From an uncultured Rhizobiaceae group bacterium (GTDB lineage Bacteria; Pseudomonadota; Alphaproteobacteria; Rhizobiales; Rhizobiaceae), in contig CALHCF010000001.1 in assembly GCA_937930635.1 (NCBI GenBank), forward strand, positions 1-55,522: DNA of 55,522 nt, given 5' to 3'. Positions 43,494 to 52,124 of this stretch are shown one piece after another. The translations under genes and the position numbers were made by a program. Under the pieces are notes generated by a model. That model was not told where the DNA came from. It saw only the letters and a list, made by a program, of their open reading frames with translations, and made no database searches. How positions within the stretch are numbered: position 1 is the first letter of the stretch; each line of letters starts with the position of its first letter.

Positions 43494-44453
43494 ATGTCCA
43501 AAAACCAGACAAGTGAGTCCCAAATCACCTCACAAATGGGTATGAGTGAATGGGCCATGTTGCTCCTTCTCTCACTTATTTGGGGCGCATCCTTTTTGTT
43601 TGCCCGCGTGGCGGTACTGGAGATTCCGCCCCTGACACTGGTATTGCTGCGCGTTGGCCTTGCTGCTGCAGCGCTAAACCTGATCCTGTTGTTCATGAAC
43701 AACGGCAGCGCAGGTTCCCTGAAGCTGTGGGGGTCGTTCATGATCATGGGCCTGCTCAACAACATCATCCCCTTTTCACTGATCTTTCTGGGCCAAAAGG
43801 AAATTGGTGCCGGGTTGGCCGCCATCGTCAATGCGATGACACCCATCTGGACCCTGCTAATTGCTCATGTAATGACCAGCGATGAACGCCTGACGACAAA
43901 CAAATCCTTTGGAATCGCACTCGCATTTATTGGCATTACCGTGTTGATTGGCTGGGCCGCATTCGAAGGTTTCAAGGGAGCGGTTTACGGCCAGATTGCC
44001 GTTCTGGGCGCAACCGTATCGTACGGCGTCGCATCGGTTTTCGGGCGCAGGTTCGCCGATGTCGCTCCCATCGAAACAGCTCGCGGCCAGTTGACCACCT
44101 CAACCGTTGTGATGCTGCCAATCTGCCTGCTAATCGATCAGCCCTGGACCCTGAGCTGGCCCTCAACGTCCGCCGTTTGGTCAGTTATACTGCTGGCACT
44201 TGTAAGCACGGCCTTTGCCTACATCCTGTTTTTTCAAATTCTCGCCCGCGCCGGAGCATTGAACATTGCACTGGTTACATTTCTTATTCCACCATCAGCA
44301 ATTCTACTTGGTATTCTGATTCTGGGAGAAACTCTCGCGATACGCCACGGCGTTGGCCTGGTGTTGATCCTGGGTGGTTTGACATTCATTGATGGACGGT
44401 TAGTGAAGAGGTTCACAAACCGTAAGACGGCTGGAGATAACGCAATCAAATGA
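43494..44453 (+). CDS. EamA/DMT-family transporter
   Basis: A 319-residue inner-membrane protein with ten hydrophobic helices in two EamA repeats. Hallmarks are LLLLSLIWGASFLFARVAV, VNAMTPIWTLLIAHV, VSYGVASVFGRRFADVAP, VSTAFAYILFFQILARAGA and LGILILGETL. It belongs to the RhaT/YdcZ-like exporters, with substrate unknown. ATG 43494 leaves a 16-residue polar tail; ATGs at 43536 and 43542 are alternatives. The stop overlaps the next gene's start (ATGA), so it is the first gene of a three-gene coupled operon. Confidence 0.85.
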   Translation: MSKNQTSESQITSQMGMSEWAMLLLLSLIWGASFLFARVAVLEIPPLTLVLLRVGLAAAALNLILLFMNNGSAGSLKLWGSFMIMGLLNNIIPFSLIFLGQKEIGAGLAAIVNAMTPIWTLLIAHVMTSDERLTTNKSFGIALAFIGITVLIGWAAFEGFKGAVYGQIAVLGATVSYGVASVFGRRFADVAPIETARGQLTTSTVVMLPICLLIDQPWTLSWPSTSAVWSVILLALVSTAFAYILFFQILARAGALNIALVTFLIPPSAILLGILILGETLAIRHGVGLVLILGGLTFIDGRLVKRFTNRKTAGDNAIK

Positions 44454-45187
44454 CGCGCCAGTTTACTTTTCCCCCTGAGGTCTATCGGGCGGAATCGGAA
44501 AAAATCTCCAAATTCTGGACCGCATGGTTACCCGCGCTGTGCCTGCCCGTTTTTGTCATCCTGGTTCTGGTCGCACCCGAACCATTTTACAAATGGGCGA
44601 TAAGCGAGCGCACCGGCATTATCGAATTTACCAATTTTCTGTTTCCGCTCATCGTTGCCATTCTTGCGATACGCATGTTGTTTTTCAGGTTCATTCAAAA
44701 GGACAAACTGCTTGTCCTGTGGTGCGCCGCTATGGCAATTGGCGGTATCTATCTGGGCGGCGAAGAAGCCAGCTGGGGGCAGCACTATGTTGGATGGACA
44801 ACACCGGAATACTGGTCGGGCCTCAACGATCAGCAGGAAACCAACTTCCACAACATAAGCCACTGGATCGACCAGAAACCCCGCCTGTTGCTCACCATCG
44901 GCATCTGGGTCACGGGGCTGATTTATCCCTGGTTGCTGCTCAACAAACCGGGCCTTTTGCCCAGCCGTTTTGACTTCACCTACCCGGCTCTTGCCCTCAT
45001 GCCACTGGCTCTGCTGGTGCTGATAAGCGAGGCCTATCTGCACGCCAAACTGGTTCTGATACCCCAATGGTTCACGGACATTCTGCGGCCCGGCGAATTG
45101 CAGGAACTCTACATCTGCTGGTTCCTGCTGGTCTATGCAATTGTCTTGTTTAGGCGAGCCCGTCAGGGCGAAAAGGACCTTGCATGA
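44450..45187 (+). CDS. Unknown six-helix membrane protein with GEEASWGQ motif
   Basis: A 245-residue integral membrane protein with about six hydrophobic helices (near 26-49, 60-81, 85-105, 147-165, 176-195 and 218-238). Between helices 3 and 4 lies a conserved-looking loop GGEEASWGQHYVGWTTPEYW followed by NDQQETNFHNI. I recall a similar GEExSWGQ...QxExNxHN pattern in uncharacterised membrane proteins of many bacteria, but no function. The acidic pair plus His/Asn residues could form a metal or catalytic site near the membrane; this is inference. It overlaps both neighbours by four bases (EamA upstream, amidase downstream). Confidence 0.75.
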   Translation: MTRQFTFPPEVYRAESEKISKFWTAWLPALCLPVFVILVLVAPEPFYKWAISERTGIIEFTNFLFPLIVAILAIRMLFFRFIQKDKLLVLWCAAMAIGGIYLGGEEASWGQHYVGWTTPEYWSGLNDQQETNFHNISHWIDQKPRLLLTIGIWVTGLIYPWLLLNKPGLLPSRFDFTYPALALMPLALLVLISEAYLHAKLVLIPQWFTDILRPGELQELYICWFLLVYAIVLFRRARQGEKDLA

Positions 45188-46443
45188 CCGCTCCTCATAG
45201 AGCGCTGTCTGCGCAAAACATTGCGGCAGAAATTGCCGGCGGGCGAATGACAGCCCAGGAAGCACTTGACCAGTGCAAGGTCTCGATTGACCGCGATGAA
45301 AGCACAATTCAGGCATTCACCCATCAGCCGTCCAAACTCCTGCCCGGCAAAGGCTCCTTGGCTGGCATTGCGGTTGGCATCAAGGATGTTTTTGATACTT
45401 ACGACATGCCGACGGGTTATGGATCGGCAATCTATGAAAACCACAAGCCAGTCGCCGATGCATCTGTGGTTTCCATGCTGCGGCGCGCCGGTGCCACGAT
45501 AGCGGGAAAAACCGTCACCACGGAATTTGCCTGGTTCGCTCCCGGCCCGACGCGCAATCCGCACAATCCCGCCCACACACCAGGCGGCTCTTCGTCCGGA
45601 TCCGCGGCCGGTGTTGCCGCAGGGTTTTTCCCCGCGGCAATTGGCACACAGACGGGCGGCTCCATCATTCGTCCCGCAGCGTTTTGCGGCGTTGCCGGCT
45701 ACAAGCCGAGTTTTCGTCTGTTTCCCACAATTGGCATGAAACAATTTTCCTGGTCGCTGGATACAGTCGGCTTCTTTGCCGCCAGCGTGGCAGACGCAGC
45801 CTTTGTCGCGGCGGCCTGTTCGGGCCGCGACCTCGGTGTTGATCAGGCCGACCAGACCGTGCCGCGTTTTGGTATCTACCGCAGTCCAATCGACGACCAG
45901 ATGGCGCCTGATATGGCTGACGCTCTCCAAAAAGCCACATCGATTGCCAAAGAAGCAGGTGCATCGGTCACAGATGTTGTGCCGCCCGAACCCCTGGAAA
46001 AAGCCCGTGATGCCCATGCACCTATTCAGGATTTTGAAGCGGCACTTTCGCTTGCCGATGAACATATGAGATCACCGGCGCTGCTATCAGCAAAACTGCG
46101 CGACCACCTTGATGCCGCCGCTCATATTACGCCAGAAACTTACGACAACGCACGGCGCACCGCCAATCACGCACGCAAGGCCAGCCGCGACCTGTTCAGC
46201 ACATGCGATGCGCTGCTGCTGCCATCTGCTCCTGGAACGGCCCCTGAAACCCTCGCTTCAACGGGTGACTCGGTGTTCAACCGCCTCTGGACCCTGCTCG
46301 GTATGCCGTGTGTTAGCGTTGCCGGGCTTACAGGAGACAATGGATTGCCGCTTGGGCTTCAGATCATTGCTCCTTTTGGACAGGACAAACGCGCTCTGCA
46401 GGCTGCGCACTGGCTTGAAAAGCAGATTTGTCTCAACGCCTGA
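45184..46443 (+). CDS. Amidase-signature family hydrolase
   Basis: A 419-residue amidase of the GatA/AS family. The Ser-cisSer-Lys triad is visible: Lys67 in AVGIKDVFDT, cis-Ser136 in TPGGSSSGSAAGVAAG and nucleophile Ser160 in GTQTGGSIIRPAAF. It is shorter than GatA (about 480) and lies far from any gatC or gatB, so a catabolic amidase on a small amide is more likely than the tRNA amidotransferase. It is the third gene of a coupled operon with an exporter and an unknown membrane protein, suggesting joint handling of an amide compound. Confidence 0.88.
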   Translation: MTAPHRALSAQNIAAEIAGGRMTAQEALDQCKVSIDRDESTIQAFTHQPSKLLPGKGSLAGIAVGIKDVFDTYDMPTGYGSAIYENHKPVADASVVSMLRRAGATIAGKTVTTEFAWFAPGPTRNPHNPAHTPGGSSSGSAAGVAAGFFPAAIGTQTGGSIIRPAAFCGVAGYKPSFRLFPTIGMKQFSWSLDTVGFFAASVADAAFVAAACSGRDLGVDQADQTVPRFGIYRSPIDDQMAPDMADALQKATSIAKEAGASVTDVVPPEPLEKARDAHAPIQDFEAALSLADEHMRSPALLSAKLRDHLDAAAHITPETYDNARRTANHARKASRDLFSTCDALLLPSAPGTAPETLASTGDSVFNRLWTLLGMPCVSVAGLTGDNGLPLGLQIIAPFGQDKRALQAAHWLEKQICLNA

Positions 46444-46460
46444 AGACAACGCCTGAAGAC
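46435..46460. repeat. 13-bp exact tandem duplication across the amidase stop codon
   Basis: AACGCCTGAAGAC occurs at 46435-46447 and again, directly adjoining, at 46448-46460. The first copy contains the amidase stop codon TGA. Confidence 0.9.
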
Positions 46461-46536
46461 AGTGGCAATCAAGCGGGCTGTTCCAAAAGAGCCCAAACAG
46501 TCCGGGTCAGTTGAATTTCTGTGCCCTCAACATGCG

Positions 46537-47523
46537 CTAAATTTCTTCAAACCCTTCATCATCAGCATGTTCCGCGATCCACAGGGCCACCGTCAGGGCC
46601 AGTTCCGCTTCGGCTGGGGGTTCCAGCTTTTTTTCATCAAGCAGGCGCAAACCGGCAAGAGATAACCAGCGCTTCATTTGCGCCGTGGAGACCCCAAGCC
46701 TTCGGTGAGCGTGTTCCTCACGGAAAATCTCATGCTCGTGCGGGGCAAAGTCGACGATCATCAGTCGCCCTTCCCGCGTCAGCCTGTGTTTGGCACTTCG
46801 CAACGCCAGGGCCGGGTCTTCGAGAAAATGCAGCACCTGATGAAGAACAATGAGGTCATAGCGCCGCCCCTCGCCCAGCCGGTAAACATCACCAAACCGC
46901 ACCTGCAGATGCTGATGTGCGGGACCTGCAAGGGTTGAACGCGCCACCGCCAGCATATCATGGCTGGTATCAACCCCCATTCCTGCTGCAACGTGAGGCG
47001 AAAACAATTCAAGAATACGCCCGGTTCCGGTCCCCAGATCGAAAATCGAATCCGGGTTTGCTGCAAGCCCCATATCCAGCATGGCCGCTTCAACCTGCTC
47101 TTCAGCAACATGAAAAGAACGGATTTTCCCCCAGTCTTCAGCATTTGCAGCGAAATAGTCCGCAGCCCGCTGAGCCCGGCGTTCGCGAACAATTTCAAGC
47201 TTCTCCATGTCAGTGGAAAGAGCTTCATCGCGCCCATCAAGCGGCTTAACCACACTATCGAGAAAGTGTCGCGCCGGACCGTGATCCACGGTTCGAAAAT
47301 AAGCCCAGGCACCTTCCTGAAACCGCGTTGCCAACCCCGCTTCAACCAACAGTTTGAGATGGCGTGAAATACGCGGCTGACTCTGTTCCAGAATGAAAAT
47401 CAGATCACTGACCGTCAGATCAACCTTTTCCAGCAGCGCAAGCAGCCGCAACCGCGTCGGCTCACCTGCCGCCCGCATCCAGACTACAACCTCTTCAACC
47501 GAATGATTTTTAGTTTCCAACAC
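46537..47523 (-). CDS. ArsR-family regulator fused to a SAM-dependent methyltransferase
   Basis: About 328 residues. The N-terminal ArsR-type winged helix runs from GEPTRLRLLALLEKVDLTVSDL to QSQPRISRHLKLLVEAGLATRFQEG, with no obvious metal-binding cysteine pair. The C-terminal class I methyltransferase has the SAM loop IFDLGTGTGRILEL near 160-173, then VDTSHDMLAVAR and VLHQVLHFLEDPALALRSA. Similar fusions in rhizobia often sit beside metF and are thought to read the SAM/SAH state; no metF is present here. The frame opens with TTG at 47577. I chose GTG 47523, but TTG 47520 (better spacing from GGGGAG) and ATG 47478 remain possible. Confidence 0.8.
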   Translation of the reverse strand: MLETKNHSVEEVVVWMRAAGEPTRLRLLALLEKVDLTVSDLIFILEQSQPRISRHLKLLVEAGLATRFQEGAWAYFRTVDHGPARHFLDSVVKPLDGRDEALSTDMEKLEIVRERRAQRAADYFAANAEDWGKIRSFHVAEEQVEAAMLDMGLAANPDSIFDLGTGTGRILELFSPHVAAGMGVDTSHDMLAVARSTLAGPAHQHLQVRFGDVYRLGEGRRYDLIVLHQVLHFLEDPALALRSAKHRLTREGRLMIVDFAPHEHEIFREEHAHRRLGVSTAQMKRWLSLAGLRLLDEKKLEPPAEAELALTVALWIAEHADDEGFEEI

Positions 47524-47616
47524 TGGCTCCCCGAACTCCAACGCTGCACTTGGCCGCTGGCTCGTGTTACACCACAAACGATAAGGAGCAAACCAAAGTC
47601 ACAGGACCTTTTACCC

Positions 47617-47943
47617 GTGGTCAAAGCCAACACCCCCCGACAACGTGCCATTCACAAGGCCCTGCGCGCGCTGATCCCGCTTACCCCTTATGCGGATTTT
47701 GAACCCATCGCGATGGCTGCGCGAGCAAAGCACATGCGCAGCCTTGCGCCGGTGGATGGTGCATTTCTGGCCACGGTGGCGCATATCCGCCATGTTCACA
47801 CCGACTACGATGATTTGCGCGACGAAGGGTATGACCACGATTCAGCACGCTTTTTTGTGGCCGAGGCGATTGAGGAAAAACTACGTGACTGGGGGTGTTC
47901 GCGCGGTCTGATTGAAGAGGAAGAGAAAGCCGGGCGGATCTGA
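47617..47943 (+). CDS. DUF2293 domain protein
   Basis: A protein of about 108 residues with the DUF2293 pattern: RQRAIHKALRALIPLTPYADFEPIAMAARAKHMRSLAP, then VAHIRHVHTDYDDLRDEGYDHDSARFFV and a C-terminal EAIEEKLRDWGCSRGL. Function is unknown. The frame opens at ATG 47503, which would overlap the divergent ArsR-fusion start; GTG at 47617, with AGGA about 10 bases upstream, gives a product matching the domain. The two divergent genes would then share a gap of about 90 bases. Confidence 0.75.
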   Translation: MVKANTPRQRAIHKALRALIPLTPYADFEPIAMAARAKHMRSLAPVDGAFLATVAHIRHVHTDYDDLRDEGYDHDSARFFVAEAIEEKLRDWGCSRGLIEEEEKAGRI

Positions 47944-48033
47944 AGCGGTTCCAATCTGACGCTGAAGCCCCGTGCTGGCGTGCGCCAGTGTGCCCCCTGT
48001 CGTTGCAGGTGGGTCCAACGGACGAGCCTGAGT

Positions 48034-48654
48034 TCAGTCATTGTCGGCTTCGTAAATCCATTGCGGCGGAATCCGGGCCTGAAAATTCTCATTCAGTGAA
48101 ATCACACCAGGTTTTTCCACCCAGCCAACAAGACCACGGAGATTGCGGGACTGCTGCGCAAACGCAATTTCAATATCATCACGCCCCTCAAAATTTGAGG
48201 CAATCGAGCGTCCGGAATAACGACAGGGAGCATTATCACCATCCACCTTGAGCGTGACGCCGTTTTCAAAAAACAGCAATGTGCGGGGCGGCAGCATGGT
48301 CAGATTGGGTATGCCGTCCAACAGCAGATTTCCGCCAATCCAATCCATTTTCAACTCAGGAATCGACAACCGCCTTGCGATTGTTCGCAATTCATCCGGC
48401 GCAAGAATTGAAATCTGCCGCTCGTTGCGCATTTCCGTTCCACGCGGATACCATGGCTCTCGACCACCAGACTTGCGGGTGGGACCGGCATGAAAATCTC
48501 CGGGAATACCATCAAAGGTGAGGGCCAGTTGGCTGACGGGCGTGGTGACGAAATCGCGCCCCTCGGCTTTGCCAAGACCAATCACTGTTCCTTTGACACG
48601 CTGTCCTGCGCGGACCTCAAATTCGGGTTCGCTGCGCGCAAATGGGTCAAGCAT
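48034..48654 (-). CDS. MOSC-domain protein
   Basis: A 206-residue protein with the beta-rich MOSC fold named after molybdenum cofactor sulfurase. Typical elements are GTVIGLGKAEGRDFVTTPVS, FDGIPGDFHAG, REPWYPRGTEMRNERQISIL and the cysteine-bearing segment DGDNAPCRYSGRSIAS, where the Cys could carry sulfur. MOSC proteins act in sulfur transfer or N-hydroxylated substrate reduction; the partner here is unknown. The frame opens at a TTG (48696); the ATG at 48654 with GGAAG 9 bases upstream is preferred. The gene is divergent from the PQQ-type dehydrogenase. Confidence 0.85.
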   Translation of the reverse strand: MLDPFARSEPEFEVRAGQRVKGTVIGLGKAEGRDFVTTPVSQLALTFDGIPGDFHAGPTRKSGGREPWYPRGTEMRNERQISILAPDELRTIARRLSIPELKMDWIGGNLLLDGIPNLTMLPPRTLLFFENGVTLKVDGDNAPCRYSGRSIASNFEGRDDIEIAFAQQSRNLRGLVGWVEKPGVISLNENFQARIPPQWIYEADND

Positions 48655-48707
48655 GATCGAAGGCTTCCATCCGGAATTTTTAGTTCCAGATGACAATCGA
48701 CCGTTAC

Positions 48708-48720
48708 CGACAATTTGTCG
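48708..48720. promoter_or_regulatory. Palindrome CGACAA-T-TTGTCG
   Basis: A perfect 6+6 inverted repeat with a one-base centre in the 172-base gap between the divergent MOSC and dehydrogenase genes. It is a possible operator for either gene; no regulator gene is adjacent. Confidence 0.35.
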
Positions 48721-48826
48721 AGACAGTTCACTTTATTGTTGATGTGCAAACCATCGTGACAATGCCCATATTGTGACAGGTTTAGAGCCAATATTGACGA
48801 CAAGACTTGCCGACCAACAAAACCGG

Positions 48827-49978
48827 ATGCCACCCATGCGCCTCTCTGCCCTTCTTCTTTCAGCCACCTTTCTTAGCACCGCCGCCTTGTCCAATCTGGC
48901 CGATGCGGCATCTTTCAAGATTACGGGAACTGCCGGTTCCAAAGTGACAGCTGATATCGTTGCCGATTTCGACCGGCCCTGGGCCATGACGTTCATCGAT
49001 AACGACACGCTCATCGTCACAACAAAGCTTGGGAAGATGTGGCTGGTCACAACTGACGGCAATAAAACTCCGGTTCGCAATCTGCCCAAGGTCGATGTGG
49101 GTGGGCAGGGCGGACTGGGTGATGTGGTTCTCCACCCCGGTTTTGCCAGCAATCAGCTCGTCTATTTCAGCTATGTCGAAGCGGGTCCAAACAACACGCG
49201 CGGTGCCGTGGTGGCACGGGCAAAACTGACCCGCAAGGCGACAGTTGCCCGGCTGGACCAGATTGAGACCATCTGGCGCCAGTTCCCCAAAACCCGCGGC
49301 AAGGGGCATTACTCCCACCGCATAGCCTTTGGGCCAGCAGGCACCGATCAGGCTGGCAAACTGTTTATCACATCAGGAGACCGTCAGCAGAAGACCCCTG
49401 CACAACGCTGGGACATGGCACTTGGCAAAATCATCCGCCTTAATGACGACGGGTCGGTTCCCAAAGATAATCCATGGCAAAATCAGGGAAAGCTGGCGAA
49501 AACATTCTGGAGCACCGGCCACCGAAATCTCCTCGGCATCGCTTTCGACGCATCGGGCAAATTGTGGGCACATGAAATGGGCCCTCGCCATGGTGATGAA
49601 CTGAACCTGATCGTTCCGGGTTCAAATTATGGCTGGCCGGTCGTTTCAAACGGCACCAACTATAGTGGAATCCCGATCCCCAGTCACAATACGCGCCCGG
49701 AGTTCAACCCGCCGAAGGCTTATTGGGTACCATCAATCGCCCCCTCCGGCCTGATCCATTATTCCGGCAAAGATTTCCCGCAGTGGAAAGGCAATGCCTT
49801 TATCGGCGGGCTGGTCAGTCAGGCGCTCATTCGCGTGGATATCAAAGGCAACAGTGCCAATGAGGCTGAACGCTTCAAATGGCGCAAGCGTATCCGCGAA
49901 GTCGAACAGGCACCGGATGGCAGCCTCTGGGTTCTGGAGGACCGGTCCGGCGGACGGCTGCTGAAGCTGCAACCCTGA
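48827..49978 (+). CDS. Secreted PQQ-dependent sugar dehydrogenase-like protein
   Basis: A 383-residue protein with signal peptide ([24 protein letters not shown]) and a six-bladed propeller of the soluble aldose sugar/glucose-sorbosone dehydrogenase family (YliI-like). Visible elements are [47 protein letters not shown] with LFITSGDR, and [30 protein letters not shown], which carries the family's His and Arg for PQQ and substrate. It would oxidise a sugar in the periplasm and pass electrons on, perhaps to a cytochrome c such as the one at 53548. No PQQ synthesis genes are in the window. ATGs at 48827 and 48836 are both possible. Confidence 0.88.
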   Translation: MPPMRLSALLLSATFLSTAALSNLADAASFKITGTAGSKVTADIVADFDRPWAMTFIDNDTLIVTTKLGKMWLVTTDGNKTPVRNLPKVDVGGQGGLGDVVLHPGFASNQLVYFSYVEAGPNNTRGAVVARAKLTRKATVARLDQIETIWRQFPKTRGKGHYSHRIAFGPAGTDQAGKLFITSGDRQQKTPAQRWDMALGKIIRLNDDGSVPKDNPWQNQGKLAKTFWSTGHRNLLGIAFDASGKLWAHEMGPRHGDELNLIVPGSNYGWPVVSNGTNYSGIPIPSHNTRPEFNPPKAYWVPSIAPSGLIHYSGKDFPQWKGNAFIGGLVSQALIRVDIKGNSANEAERFKWRKRIREVEQAPDGSLWVLEDRSGGRLLKLQP

Positions 49979-50078
49979 ACGGCTTACGGTCCAATTGAAG
50001 CCGACACCGGACGACTGTCCTGCTTTGCGCAATCAGTCCGGTTGATTGTCGCCCGTGGCAATGCGCCGCTCTCGCGCT

Positions 50079-51464
50079 TTAGTCAAAAGCTGCTGCAACG
50101 GCATTGACCAGATTTGCCGGCTTGTATTTTTTGTTCCTTGGGGTCAGCCCGAGGCGTACGACCACAAGGTTCTTTTGCGCAACGACCGCAACCGACTGTC
50201 CGTCATGCCCGGAAAACCATGTTGTCTTGTGTGACATCGTGGGGTTTTCCCCCTCGTCATCAAAGCCCGGTTGCCTGACCCACACATGGCCTTGCCCGTA
50301 CTTATCCTTTGAAGCTGGATGATCTGCAGCCATCCAGTCGGTAAAGCCCTCCGGCAACATTCTGGTGCCGTTCCAGACGCCTTTTTGAAGGAAAAACTGG
50401 CCAAACCGCGCCCAGTCCCGCCCTGTGGCATAGAGATAAGAGCCACCGGCAAATGTTCCCCGGGCGTCCGTCTCAAGGATTGCGGAACTCATGCCAAGAG
50501 GATCAAACAGGCCCTGTCTTGGAAACAGCAGGGCCTCTTCCGCCAAATCAAAATGCCCCTGCCAATAGGCAGACAGGAAAACCGTTATCCCCGTTGAATA
50601 GGTAAATTTCTGCCCAATCTCAGTCCCATCGGGTTTGCTCAACGGCAAACCGGCCACAAACCTTGCCATATCGGGTTCAAGATAAAGCATCCGCGTAACA
50701 TCACTGACGCCCCCATAGCCTTCGTTCCAGTCCAGTCCGCTGGCCATGCCAAGCATGTCAGCCAGTGAAATTTCTGCACGCTTGTCTGCTCCCCAGTCCG
50801 GAGAAAGAAATTGCGACTCCAGCTGCATCCGGCCTTCTTCGATCAACAGGCCGATAAGGGTTGCCGTCAATGATTTGGTCATCGACCAGCCGATCAGCGG
50901 TGTTTCCATGTCAAAGCCCTCACCGTAGCGTTCCGCAACGATCCTGCCATCCTTGACCACCACAATGGCGCGCATTCCAGGGCCAGCCAGTTCAGCATCA
51001 TCAAGCACCTGATTGAGAGCCGCATTATCAAGAGGTAAAACCTTGTTCCCTGCAGGCCACAACTGATCATCATCCGGCTTTGCGACCGCATCAACGGCGG
51101 GAACAGGCGGCAAGGCATCAGGGCGACCATCCGGCACGGTTGAACATCCAAACCCGGCCTGATGAACCGCCAGGCCCTTACCAAACAGGCCCAGGAGGTC
51201 AGCACGCACAGTGCCTGCCTCACTATCCACATCGACATGCATAAAGCGCAACAGGGGATGACCGGGCGCCTGGACATCAATCTCCAGCACAGTCTCAGCA
51301 TCGCGCCCGGCAACAAACACGTTGGAGCAGACAATCTTCGCCGTATAACCAGCCGCCACCCGAACAAGATCAGGTGGAGCAATAGCAAGCCAACCGGCCA
51401 GACCGCACAGGGTCAAAACCACGATACCGGCCAACCCCAGGGCCACTCCTTTGATCTTGCGCAT
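50079..51464 (-). CDS. Serine hydrolase, beta-lactamase family (class C/EstB/NylB-like)
   Basis: A 461-residue protein with an N-terminal membrane helix or signal (VALGLAGIVVLTLCGLAGWLAI). About 130 residues of unclear nature follow, then a serine beta-lactamase-fold domain with SxxK at 194-197 (SMTK), the Tyr motif FTYSTG near 285, GMASGLDW and the late segment HKTTWFSGHDGQSVAVV. The family covers esterases, D-peptidases and 6-aminohexanoate-dimer hydrolases, so the substrate is open. The frame opens at a TTG (51479); ATG 51464 (MRKIKG) is preferred. It converges on the dehydrogenase gene and is divergent from the cysteine-protein operon. Confidence 0.85.
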   Translation of the reverse strand: MRKIKGVALGLAGIVVLTLCGLAGWLAIAPPDLVRVAAGYTAKIVCSNVFVAGRDAETVLEIDVQAPGHPLLRFMHVDVDSEAGTVRADLLGLFGKGLAVHQAGFGCSTVPDGRPDALPPVPAVDAVAKPDDDQLWPAGNKVLPLDNAALNQVLDDAELAGPGMRAIVVVKDGRIVAERYGEGFDMETPLIGWSMTKSLTATLIGLLIEEGRMQLESQFLSPDWGADKRAEISLADMLGMASGLDWNEGYGGVSDVTRMLYLEPDMARFVAGLPLSKPDGTEIGQKFTYSTGITVFLSAYWQGHFDLAEEALLFPRQGLFDPLGMSSAILETDARGTFAGGSYLYATGRDWARFGQFFLQKGVWNGTRMLPEGFTDWMAADHPASKDKYGQGHVWVRQPGFDDEGENPTMSHKTTWFSGHDGQSVAVVAQKNLVVVRLGLTPRNKKYKPANLVNAVAAAFD

Positions 51465-51636
51465 ACGGTGTCGCCCCAATGTTTTATTTCGCGAGATAAT
51501 GCTCTACGTTTCTCAAGGTCAAGTGTTCCACCTTACAGCGTTCAACCAACTGTTACTTTGCAACGGTTCATCCGGGTTATTACACTCATAGATGACTGCC
51601 ACCCCTCGCGACCCATTAACGCAAGAAAGAAATTTC

Positions 51637-52113
51637 ATGAGAGCTTCCAAAATTAAGACCGCTGTTCTGGCCGGGGCTGCTGCCTTGCTGGCGCTGACGC
51701 CATCATCGAAAGCTGCCACAGGCGGCGATATTATCGAGATCAAAGGCGAGGTTATCGATACCTGGTGCTATTTCTCTGGCGTCATGGGTGGAACAGATGC
51801 CGTGGTAGGAACAGCCCATCACACCTGCGCCCTGTGGTGTGCTGCCGGTGGCATTCCCGTTGGCGTTCGCACAGAAGACGGCGAAGTCTACATGGTGCTG
51901 AAATATCAGGGAGAGGAACCTCTTTCCCAGTCTGATACCATCATGGAAGTTCAAAGCGACACCATTACAGCCAAAGGCAAGCACTTTCTGCGCGATGGTT
52001 TGAATTACATCATCGTTGAAAATGTCGTCGCTAATGAAGGCATTTTGAACCTCAATCACGAGGATTTCGGTGCTGTACCGCCTTTCTCGGCTCCCAAGAA
52101 ACCAAAGAAGTGA
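51637..52113 (+). CDS. Secreted cysteine-motif protein A, unknown function
   Basis: A 158-residue exported protein (signal peptide ending near PSSKA, residue 26). The mature part begins IEIKGEVIDTWCYFSG (Cys44), then GTAHHTCALWCAAGGIPVGV (His61, His62, Cys64, Cys68). A beta-rich tail follows, with a GKHFLRDGLNYIIVENV ending. I recall the pattern 'G-V-D-x-x-C ... H-x-x-C-A-x-x-C-x-x-G-x-P' in small periplasmic proteins of unknown function in many phyla. Three cysteines and two histidines suggest a metal (copper-like) or redox site; that is inference. It starts a run with its paralogue and an SCO protein. The ATG at 51637 is chosen for the signal peptide. Confidence 0.75.
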   Translation: MRASKIKTAVLAGAAALLALTPSSKAATGGDIIEIKGEVIDTWCYFSGVMGGTDAVVGTAHHTCALWCAAGGIPVGVRTEDGEVYMVLKYQGEEPLSQSDTIMEVQSDTITAKGKHFLRDGLNYIIVENVVANEGILNLNHEDFGAVPPFSAPKKPKK

Positions 52114-52124
52114 GGATGATGACA

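Noticed and set aside
45163..46065. 300-residue minus-strand frame opposite the amidase
   Set aside because: Cys/Gly/Arg-rich antisense composition and no recognisable domain; the plus-strand amidase triad is intact.
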